Assembly: GCA_013140395.1 (NCBI GenBank)
Contig: JABFSY010000231.1
Location: 1-5,488, forward strand
Direction: 5' to 3'
Source: Cyclobacteriaceae bacterium
Lineage (GTDB): Bacteria > Bacteroidota > Bacteroidia > Cytophagales > Cyclobacteriaceae
Length of the DNA stretch: 5,488 bases
Position 1 is the stretch's first letter, and every line of letters begins with the position of its first letter. The notes under the pieces were generated by a model. That model saw nothing but the letters and a program-made list of their open reading frames with translations. It did not search any database and was not told where the DNA came from. A program made the translations under genes and the position numbers. Shown piece after piece: positions 1 to 5,488 of this stretch.

Positions 1-1103
1 ATGGCGATCTGACCGGCTAACAACTTTCCTTTTGGTGTTAGGGTCACCACGTGGTCCTTCACTACGGCAAGATTTAGGTCAATTGTTTTGTGAAGGGCCG
101 GAGAGTTCTCCAGCGAGTATTCGAAATTCGATTTCAAATACATCAAGTCGCAACCCCACATGGTGCGTAGGGAAGTGAAGATGTATTCATTGATCTTGTT
201 TTCTCTGCTTAATGTTTCTAGTTCAAAAGGCACTTTGTGTTCAGCAAGTGCTTTCAGGTACTGGTGATTGTTACTAACCGTAAACTGCCGGCTTACTCCG
301 TTGTAGGAGTGAGCACTGGGACCAACTCCCAGGTAATTTTGTTGCCTCCAATAATTGCTATTATGTTTCGAAACAAAGCCTGGTTTGCTGAAGTTTGAAA
401 TTTCATAGTGCTCATAACCATCGTTACCCAGGTGCTCGATGAGGAGCTCAAAATCAGAGACAGATTTGGCCTCTATGATCGGATTAATTTTTCCTTGTTT
501 TTGCCATTTGCCAAAAACAGTCTTGTCTTCAATAGTCAACGAATAAGCCGAGACGTGCTCAGGTTCCAAATTCGTAAGTTGAATAAGGTCACTCTCCCAT
601 ACTGTGATGGCGCGTCCCGGGACGGAGTAAATTAAATCCAGGCTAAGATTGGCAAATCCCACATCACGGGCATCAGCCACACATCGGAGTGCCTCATGGC
701 GGGAATGAGCGCGATTAAAAAACTGCAACGTAGCATCGTCAAATGATTGGATACCAATACTTAGACGGTTTACGGTGGCCGCATGAAGTTCTTTTAACTT
801 TTCCTTTGTCAAGTCATCCGGGTTGGCTTCAAGTGTTACTTCTGTTTTTTCGTGGACGCTGAAGTGTTTATGAATAGCGTTAAAAATAATCGCCAACTCA
901 CTAGCACTTAATAAAGAAGGTGTACCTCCGCCCCAATAGATGGTTTCGATCAATTCGCCATTTAAGTAATTTGCTTGCAATTCAATTTCTGTAACGATGG
1001 CTTCGCACATTTTCGTACGATAGTCTTGGTTGGTAGAAAAATGGAAATCGCAATAGTGACAAGCTTGCTTACAAAACGGAATATGAATGTACAGGCCAGC
1101 CAT
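1..1103 (-). CDS. hemW: HemW, radical SAM heme chaperone (3' end outside window)
   Basis: Reading the minus strand from the ATG at 1103 gives an uninterrupted frame of 367 codons to the window edge. The family is HemW, formerly annotated as oxygen-independent coproporphyrinogen III oxidase-like: a radical-SAM protein that binds heme and delivers it to target proteins. Visible motifs are IHIPFCKQACHYCDF, a CX3CX2C cluster at C11/C15/C18 that ligates the 4Fe-4S centre. F20 stands where true HemN has a fourth cysteine. Others are GGGTPS (58-63), EANP (92-95), IGIQSF (116-121), DLIYSVPG (156-163) and the HemW-type HNSNYW (247-252) followed by GVGPSAHS (259-266). The last visible residues, LLAGQIA, match the family's extreme C-terminus, so only a few residues and the stop are missing. 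The start is fixed by the MAGLYIHIPFC opening; no Shine-Dalgarno is evident. It lies 50 bp downstream of the amidohydrolase on the same strand and may be cotranscribed. Cytoplasmic by family. Confidence 0.95.
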   Translation of the reverse strand, partial: MAGLYIHIPFCKQACHYCDFHFSTNQDYRTKMCEAIVTEIELQANYLNGELIETIYWGGGTPSLLSASELAIIFNAIHKHFSVHEKTEVTLEANPDDLTKEKLKELHAATVNRLSIGIQSFDDATLQFFNRAHSRHEALRCVADARDVGFANLSLDLIYSVPGRAITVWESDLIQLTNLEPEHVSAYSLTIEDKTVFGKWQKQGKINPIIEAKSVSDFELLIEHLGNDGYEHYEISNFSKPGFVSKHNSNYWRQQNYLGVGPSAHSYNGVSRQFTVSNNHQYLKALAEHKVPFELETLSRENKINEYIFTSLRTMWGCDLMYLKSNFEYSLENSPALHKTIDLNLAVVKDHVVTLTPKGKLLAGQIA

Positions 1104-1153
1104 CAGGTAAGTTGTATAGTTGCCAACGTAGAAAAATAAAAAAAAGAAATCGA

Positions 1154-2869
1154 TTACTGCTTTGTTTGGTCGAGCTTATTGTAAATCACTTTCCCGTCAA
1201 AGACAGTGAGTACAACACCGGTCTCATGAATCTTCATCGGGTCGATTGTAAACAAGTCTTGTGAAAAGACTATGACATCTGCCAATAGGCCTTCTTTAAT
1301 TCGCCCTTTCAGGTTCTCTTCGAACGAAGAATAGGCACCTGCCGAAGTGTAGGCTTGCAAAGCTTTTACAACTGAAATCGTCTGCTCGGGCAACCACCCA
1401 TTCTTGGGATATCCTTCGGGGGTTCTTCTGTTCACCGCTACATGCAGGCCTCTGATAGGATTAATGTCAATGCAGGCTGGCCAATCACTACTAAAAACTA
1501 ATCTGGCGTTGTTCTTCAACATTTCCATCCAGTTGAAAGAAAAAGGGAGCCGAGTTTTTCCAATGGCTTTTTCCCAAACGGCAATGGTTCCTGGATCTGC
1601 ATGAATAGGCTCCATAGAAGGCAACACGGCAAGTTTGGCAAATCGAGCAAGATCGTCAGGTGAGATCGTTTCAATATGCTCAATACGATGACGCGAGTCG
1701 CGTACACCATTTTGCGCAGCAGCATATTCGTAGGCATCAAGGGCTTCGCGTACCGCACGATCACCAATTGCATGGGTATACAATCGAAAACCATTTTTGT
1801 CAAATGCGGTTGCAAGTCGCTCATATTTGTCTTTTGAAATATCTCGCTGCCCAAATGCGAGTGGATCGTTCGCTTTTAAATCTGCGTAAGGTTGTAGCAT
1901 AAATGCAGTGTGTGATTCAATGACTCCATCAATCCTGAACTTGATTGCATCTGCCCGAATCATCGGGTGGGTAAGCCCAATGCTGTCCTTTGCTTTTGTA
2001 TAACGGGCGATGTCACTATCGCTCGTCTTTTCATTTGCCGAGAAGGCGGCCGCATAACGAGCGGTTAGTTCTCCAAGCTTCAAAAGGTCAGTATAGATAT
2101 GGAGGTCCTCCAAGTTGCCGTCTGCATTTTGAATGCTTGTGATACCCATAGATGCTGTCAATTGCAAGCCTTTTTTAATGGCGGCAAATTTTTCGGCTCG
2201 GCTCGGTTTTGGTATAAAATCGGTTACCAAACGCATCGCGCTTTCTCGCAGTGTGCCGGTCGGGTTTCCGTTTTTATCCCGAACAATTTCTCCGAAGCCG
2301 GTATAGGCCGTCAACCGGTTGATACCGGCAATCGACAAAGCTTTTTCGTTGGCCCAACCGCTGTGACCATCATATGCTATTAGAAAAACAGGAACTTCGT
2401 TTGTTATTCCCTTTAACGAATGGTGATCAGGAAATCCGACTTCAAAAGAAGTGTACTGCCAACCTCTACCTCTAATCCATTCTTTGGTGGGATTTTGTAT
2501 GCGATATTCCGCAACTCTTTTAACTACTTCATCGGGCGAAGTTGTACCATTCAAGTCAACTTCTGTTAGACTCAGTGATCCACTCAAAAAATGGATATGA
2601 GCATCGTTAAATCCTGCGGATACCAAGCGGCCACCCACATCAATGACTTGGGTTTGATCGTCAGCGAGGGGAGCAATCATATCCGACTTTCCAACGGCTA
2701 TAATTTTATTGGCTTTTATCGCCAACGCTTGCTCAAAACTCAACTCATCCTGGCCTGTCCAAACCTTACCGTTTAGTAAGATCAAGTCGGGCGCTTCGTG
2801 CCTAGCTGTGCAGGAGAAAATGAAAGAGGCAAGAGCCACCACATAATTAGTAGAAGAAAATAATTTCAT
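1154..2869 (-). CDS. YtcJ-like amidohydrolase (amidohydrolase family 3), predicted lipoprotein
   Basis: This 571-residue protein is a metal-dependent hydrolase of the YtcJ/amidohydrolase-3 group, which acts on N-substituted or cyclic amides; the substrate cannot be told from sequence. The N-terminus has a short charged start, a hydrophobic stretch (about 8-19) and a lipobox-like IFSC with C20 as probable lipidated cysteine, so the mature enzyme is probably membrane-anchored outside the cytoplasm. In order: a beta-sandwich opening (LILLNGKVWTG, 29-39), the metal-binding HIH (91-93) in SAGFNDAHIHFLSG, GWANEKAL (171-178), the family segment around K310 and DGVIES (314-319), THAIGDRAV (365-373, H366), RHRIEHIE (393-400, H397), and SSDWP (460-464) with D461 as likely catalytic aspartate. 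The C-terminal LKGRIKEGLLADVIVFSQDL (520-539) is the typical return to the sandwich domain. All expected metal-centre motifs are present, so it looks active. It is the first gene of a minus-strand pair with hemW. The ATG at 2869 is chosen because it begins the signal sequence. Confidence 0.93.
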   Translation of the reverse strand: MKLFSSTNYVVALASFIFSCTARHEAPDLILLNGKVWTGQDELSFEQALAIKANKIIAVGKSDMIAPLADDQTQVIDVGGRLVSAGFNDAHIHFLSGSLSLTEVDLNGTTSPDEVVKRVAEYRIQNPTKEWIRGRGWQYTSFEVGFPDHHSLKGITNEVPVFLIAYDGHSGWANEKALSIAGINRLTAYTGFGEIVRDKNGNPTGTLRESAMRLVTDFIPKPSRAEKFAAIKKGLQLTASMGITSIQNADGNLEDLHIYTDLLKLGELTARYAAAFSANEKTSDSDIARYTKAKDSIGLTHPMIRADAIKFRIDGVIESHTAFMLQPYADLKANDPLAFGQRDISKDKYERLATAFDKNGFRLYTHAIGDRAVREALDAYEYAAAQNGVRDSRHRIEHIETISPDDLARFAKLAVLPSMEPIHADPGTIAVWEKAIGKTRLPFSFNWMEMLKNNARLVFSSDWPACIDINPIRGLHVAVNRRTPEGYPKNGWLPEQTISVVKALQAYTSAGAYSSFEENLKGRIKEGLLADVIVFSQDLFTIDPMKIHETGVVLTVFDGKVIYNKLDQTKQ

Positions 2870-2888
2870 GGACTGCTTAATTTGTGCG

Positions 2889-2917
2889 CTAAAGTAAACT
2901 TTTTAGAGGCACTCAAT
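2889..2917 (-). promoter_or_regulatory. Possible Bacteroidota-type promoter for the amidohydrolase
   Basis: On the minus strand, TACTTTAG (2896-2889) matches the Bacteroidota -7 consensus TAnnTTTG with one mismatch. ATTG (2917-2914) lies 17 bp upstream as a possible -33 element (consensus TTTG). The box ends about 20 bp before the ATG at 2869, a plausible leader length. Both elements are imperfect and the region is AT-rich, so this could be chance. Confidence 0.25.
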
Positions 2918-2968
2918 TTCTAAAACAAACCTGAACCCCGATTTTTTTTGGGTGAATCAAAGCAAGCG

Positions 2969-3000
2969 TTCGGTTAACTCTATCAATTCTAATACTTTTG
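2969..3000 (+). promoter_or_regulatory. Probable Bacteroidota-type promoter for the DUF4271-like gene and hemD
   Basis: TACTTTTG at 2993-3000 is an exact match to the Bacteroidota -7 box TAnnTTTG. TTCG at 2969-2972, 20 bp upstream, is one base off the -33 element TTTG. Transcription would start around 3005-3007, at the first ATG (3005). The message would therefore be leaderless for that ATG, or would have a leader of about 10-12 nt for the second in-frame ATG at 3017. It would drive the DUF4271-like gene and, through the 23-bp gap, hemD. Confidence 0.4.
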
Positions 3001-3004
3001 AGCG

Positions 3005-4093
3005 ATGTCTGCGACTATGCGTCTGGTATTATGCCTTTGTTTATTCTCTTGGAGCGGTTTTGCACAAGTTGGATCACCGAAAGTGGATCTCAAGGATCGT
3101 TGGCTAATCAGCCAGGAGGGTAAATTTGTAAAAGCGCCATCAACATCTACAAATACCGTTTTTTTCTGGATTGACGCACGGAAGGAAAAAGGAACCGTTC
3201 TAAGGTTGAAAGGACGACATGCATTTTCCATTTTTATTAACTCAAAATTGGCAGTTCGAGCCAAGGGTGAGGTGAAACTTTCCGTTGATAGTCTCGCCAA
3301 CATTTACTCGAACCAACTTTTTGTTGGATTGTATTCTTCTTTTGGCACGCACCATCTCAACTCTGAATTGCAGCAAAATGGAAAGCCTCCAGCAGCTCAT
3401 GAACCTATTGTGCGAAAGGGTAACTACTTTCTAGACTTTACTATCTTGGCCTCCCTACTTCTGATAGTCGGGTTTACACTCTTGTTAAGAACAAACCCAA
3501 CGTTAACATTTGATTACCTTGATGTAAACAAATTGTTTTCATTCCAGGATAGAGATGAAAGCACACTTGCACTCCGAATAGCCTCCAGTGTCAATCTGCT
3601 TATTTATTTTTTTTGTAGCCTGTTTTTGGCGCTGATCTTACTCGTTTCGTTTCATTTGATGGGTGATCAAGTATTGGTTGCATCTAAGTTCTCCATTCGA
3701 TCCACAGCACATGGATTTCAACAATGGTTCATGTTGTCAGTGATCATCTTTGGTTTGTTGATTATTAAATTAGTTTGGCTGATGGTATTGAATAACCTGT
3801 TTGGTTTTCGAGATATCGTGCGAATACAGTTTTTCAATTTTGTCAGGGTTATCCTAATTGCTATGACAGTGTTGACACTCATAACGATCGTTTATTTTGT
3901 GGCAAATATTCAGGATCAAAAATACTTCTTCCATTTGATCACCATTCTTTCAATCATTTTTAGTGCGGGCGCGGTTGTTATGTATTTCAAGCTGATGGCT
4001 CGAATGCCGTATCATTTTTTTCATTTATTTTCATACCTTTGCGCATCCGAAATTATGCCCTTGGTGGTTTTGATTAAGGTGTTTTTCTATTAA
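3005..4093 (+). CDS. DUF4271-like polytopic membrane protein
   Basis: A 362-residue protein of unknown function. It opens with a secretion signal (hydrophobic about 6-18, likely cleavage after SGFA at residue 20). A soluble segment of about 120 residues follows (21-140), predicted outside the cytoplasm and rich in beta-like stretches. The C-terminal part is a membrane domain with about five or six hydrophobic helices, near 142-161, 194-217, 240-263, 277-300, 307-328 and 338-361. Conserved-looking loops include NNLFGFRD (263-270) between helices and MPYHFFHLFSYLC (334-346) before the last helix. The architecture and its position directly before hemD match the Bacteroidota family annotated DUF4271; I recognise this by resemblance and context, not by a search. 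No catalytic motif is visible. The second ATG (3017, residue 5) gives a more conventional signal peptide, MRLVLCLCLF, and better fits the promoter position, so the true start may be 3017. The 23-bp gap to hemD suggests one operon. Confidence 0.82.
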   Translation: MSATMRLVLCLCLFSWSGFAQVGSPKVDLKDRWLISQEGKFVKAPSTSTNTVFFWIDARKEKGTVLRLKGRHAFSIFINSKLAVRAKGEVKLSVDSLANIYSNQLFVGLYSSFGTHHLNSELQQNGKPPAAHEPIVRKGNYFLDFTILASLLLIVGFTLLLRTNPTLTFDYLDVNKLFSFQDRDESTLALRIASSVNLLIYFFCSLFLALILLVSFHLMGDQVLVASKFSIRSTAHGFQQWFMLSVIIFGLLIIKLVWLMVLNNLFGFRDIVRIQFFNFVRVILIAMTVLTLITIVYFVANIQDQKYFFHLITILSIIFSAGAVVMYFKLMARMPYHFFHLFSYLCASEIMPLVVLIKVFFY

Positions 4094-4116
4094 AGGTCAA
4101 CCCGATACGTGCTGAT

Positions 4117-4892
4117 ATGACAGAAACTGCTACTGACAGGATGCGAAAAGTAAAAAGCATCTTGGTCACACAGGAGGCTCCTACTGATGTAAACTCACCT
4201 TACCTCAAGCTAGCTGAAAAATACAACCTCAAAATCGATTTTAGACCTTTTATTCAGGTCGAACCGGAGCCCGCTAAGGAGTTTAGAAAACAGAAAGTAG
4301 ATATTCTTCAACATACCGCAATAATTTTCACCAGCAGAAATGCCGTTGATCATTTTTTCGCTCTTTGCCAAGAACTGAAACTGGAAATGCCCGCTGATAT
4401 GAAGTATTTCTGCATCTCAGACCAAACCTCCAACTACCTTCAAAAATACATCGTTATTCGAAAGAGAAAGATATTCTCCGGATTGAAGGACACCAAGGAT
4501 CTCTTAGAAATCATCAAGAAGCACAAAAACGAAAAATTTCTCTTTCCTTGCTCAGACATCCGCAAGAGCGATATTCCGGATTTCCTTAAACAAAATGGCT
4601 ATACGTTTACAGAAGCTGTAATTAATCATACGGTGGCAGCCAACTTGAATGACTTGAAGAATGTTTATTATGATATCCTGGCCTTCTTCAGCCCTTCCGG
4701 TATTAATTCCCTTTTTGTCAACTTCCCGGATTTCAAACAAAACAACACTCGTTTAGCGCTTTTGGTCCAACTACTGCTAAAGCCGTGAAAGATGCAGGCT
4801 TGTTCTTAGATATCGAGGCGCCACTACCAAATGCCCCATCGATGACTGGCGCACTAGAACTTTATATTAAAAGAGCGAACGGGATTAAATAA
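4117..4892 (+). CDS. hemD: Uroporphyrinogen-III synthase (HemD), interrupted by a 1-base frameshift near the 3' end
   Basis: HemD cyclises hydroxymethylbilane to uroporphyrinogen III, the cytoplasmic branch-point step of heme and other tetrapyrrole synthesis. The first 215 residues are typical of the Bacteroidota form: KVKSILVTQ (11-19), DFRPFIQVEP (41-50), FTSRNAVDHFF (71-81), MKYFCISD (95-102), YIVIRKRKIF (111-120), KFLFPCSDI (140-148), FFSPSGINSLF (190-200) and NFPDFKQNNTR (202-212). The frame then runs into LVQLLLKP and a TGA at 4786-4788. From 4761 the -1 frame encodes FGPTTAKAVKDAG, the conserved C-terminal HemD motif, and continues through EAPLPNAPSM to a TAA at 4890-4892. Restoring one base near 4759-4764 gives a normal 258-residue protein. 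Truncated at 223 residues it would lack this motif and the last part of its domain. A sequencing or assembly error in a short T run is the simplest explanation; a real mutation is possible. ATG 4141 (residue 9) is an alternative start. It is second in an apparent operon with the DUF4271-like gene. Confidence 0.9.
4756..4766 (+). other. Frameshift site in hemD
   Basis: The bases read GCG CTT TTG GT in the upstream frame, whereas the family motif needs a TTT GGT phase. One extra T in the TTTT run (or another base just before it) would join both halves in frame. The site is not a good programmed slippery heptamer: the CTT codon would have to re-pair on GCT, and no pseudoknot was evident downstream by eye. 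Confidence 0.85.
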
Positions 4893-4988
4893 ACCCTTCG
4901 CTATTACGTTTTTAGTGCGGAGTACATTTTATTACACTTTAATTACATGAAGTTGTCCATTTGCATTTATTTCATTTATCTTTAAGTC

Positions 4989-4996
4989 TATTTTTG
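4989..4996 (+). promoter_or_regulatory. Candidate -7 box upstream of the PorP/SprF-family gene
   Basis: TATTTTTG exactly matches the Bacteroidota -7 consensus TAnnTTTG. It ends 8 bp before the GTG at 5005, implying an almost leaderless message. The nearest TTTG (4960-4963) is 25 bp upstream, longer than the usual -33/-7 spacing of about 19-21. In this AT-rich spacer an exact match could be accidental. The rest of the 4893-5004 gap shows no gene and no convincing terminator. Confidence 0.3.
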
Positions 4997-5004
4997 AAAA
5001 AAGA

Positions 5005-5488
5005 GTGAGAAAACTATTTCTTTTAAATGTGGTGGTATCGATGGCGCTGAACAGCTCATTTGCTCAGCAAGACCCTCAATTTACCCATTACATGTTTAAT
5101 ACGCTTTACTATAACCCTGGCTTTGCAGGTGTTGAAGGTATTACCAAACTAACGGCCATTCATCGAAGTCAATGGCTTGGATATACGCCTACAGTTGGCG
5201 GGGGTGGAGCACCCACTACTCAAATAATCTCCATCACGGCCCCCATATTTAAATTAAATAGTGGATTTGGGGCATATATTGTTAATGACCAGTTGGGACC
5301 TCAAAACAATCTAGAGGCTCAAGCATCATATGCCTATCACTTAGGTATCAAGAATAGTAAGTTAAGTATTGGGGTGCGAGCGGGAATGTATTCTCAAACG
5401 ATAAACTTCGATCAATACCGATTTATTGACCCAAATGACCCTTTGTTGGGAGATAAGAGAGGCTCTCTGTCTCAGGTGAGGCCTGACT
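5005..5488 (+). CDS. PorP/SprF family outer-membrane protein, type IX secretion-associated (5' part)
   Basis: The first 161 codons of a protein whose 3' end is beyond the window. PorP/SprF proteins are outer-membrane beta-barrel-like proteins of Bacteroidota linked to type IX secretion and gliding; many paralogues sit beside secreted adhesins. Diagnostic stretches are QQDPQFTHYMFN (21-32) right after the signal peptide, YYNPGFAG (35-42), HRSQWLGY (53-60), APTTQ (69-73) and GFGAYIVNDQLGP (88-100). These follow the family pattern 'DPQFTQYM...NPAYAG...RSQW...NDxxGP'. An in-frame ATG at 5041 would begin MALNSSFAQQ and leave no signal peptide. Extending to the GTG at 5005 gives MRKLFLLNVVVSMALNSSFA, a proper signal sequence with cleavage before Q21, and an A-rich leader (4997-5003) precedes it. 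There is no in-frame ATG further upstream before the TGA at 4948-4950. Which paralogue this is (T9SS core or accessory) cannot be decided without the next gene. Confidence 0.9.
   Translation, partial: MRKLFLLNVVVSMALNSSFAQQDPQFTHYMFNTLYYNPGFAGVEGITKLTAIHRSQWLGYTPTVGGGGAPTTQIISITAPIFKLNSGFGAYIVNDQLGPQNNLEAQASYAYHLGIKNSKLSIGVRAGMYSQTINFDQYRFIDPNDPLLGDKRGSLSQVRPD

Noticed and set aside
408..635. Plus-strand open frame of 75 codons
   Set aside because: It lies entirely inside hemW on the opposite strand. The hemW frame has clear family motifs across this stretch, and the plus-strand product resembles nothing.
1516..1854. A second minus-strand frame of 112 codons, with plus-strand frames at 1404-1604, 1660-1902, 2099-2383 and 2591-2776
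   Set aside because: All are shadows within the amidohydrolase gene, whose frame is continuous and carries every expected motif.
2935..2953. ACCC...GGGT around a T8 run in the divergent intergenic region
   Set aside because: Only four base pairs, with the T run in the loop, so it is neither a terminator nor a convincing operator.
2989..3303. Minus-strand frame of 104 codons overlapping the start of the DUF4271-like gene
   Set aside because: It is antisense to a gene with a good signal peptide and membrane domain, and its product has no recognisable features.
4552..4740. Minus-strand frame of 62 codons
   Set aside because: It is antisense to conserved hemD sequence (LFPCSDI to NFPDFKQ).
4756..4766. 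Programmed -1 ribosomal frameshift in hemD
   Set aside because: The site is not an X XXY YYZ heptamer, no stimulatory structure was seen, and recoding is not known for hemD. A missing base is simpler.
4897..4921. Imperfect hairpin just after hemD (TTCGCTA against TAGTGCGGA) considered as a terminator
   Set aside because: The stem is short, needs a two-base bulge and a G-T pair, and lacks a following T run.

Overview
The window looks like chromosomal DNA from a Bacteroidota bacterium, most likely a member of the Cytophagales or a close relative. Three things point there: a PorP/SprF-family (type IX secretion-associated) protein, a polytopic membrane protein resembling DUF4271 placed directly before a Bacteroidota-style uroporphyrinogen-III synthase, and matches to the Bacteroidota -7 promoter box (TAnnTTTG) instead of sigma70 boxes. 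Shine-Dalgarno sequences are weak or absent, as is usual in that phylum. The taxonomic call is inference from gene content; no marker gene such as rRNA is present.

Layout. The left half is on the minus strand. A lipoprotein-type amidohydrolase of the YtcJ/amidohydrolase-3 family (2869 to 1154) is followed 50 bp later by hemW, a radical-SAM heme chaperone (1103 to beyond base 1). HemW is complete except for its last few residues, which lie outside the window. A 135-bp divergent intergenic region (2870-3004) separates this pair from the right half on the plus strand: a DUF4271-like membrane protein (3005-4093), hemD 23 bp downstream (4117-4892, with a single-base frameshift near its 3' end), a 112-bp AT-rich spacer, and the first 161 codons of a PorP/SprF-family outer-membrane protein that most likely starts at a GTG (5005) and runs off the right edge.

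How the genes fit together. HemD closes the tetrapyrrole ring in heme biosynthesis and HemW handles heme downstream, so two tetrapyrrole-related genes lie on either side of the divergent promoter region, although they are in different transcription units. The DUF4271-like gene and hemD look like an operon. The PorP/SprF gene probably has its own promoter or reads through from hemD. The amidohydrolase has no visible functional link to hemW beyond proximity.

The most useful observation is the hemD frameshift. The open frame ends at 4788, but the missing conserved C-terminus is encoded intact in the -1 frame through 4892, so one base is missing near 4759-4764. No RNA genes, CRISPR arrays, insertion sequences or long repeats were seen. 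No strongly novel system is apparent; this is mainly core-genome content.
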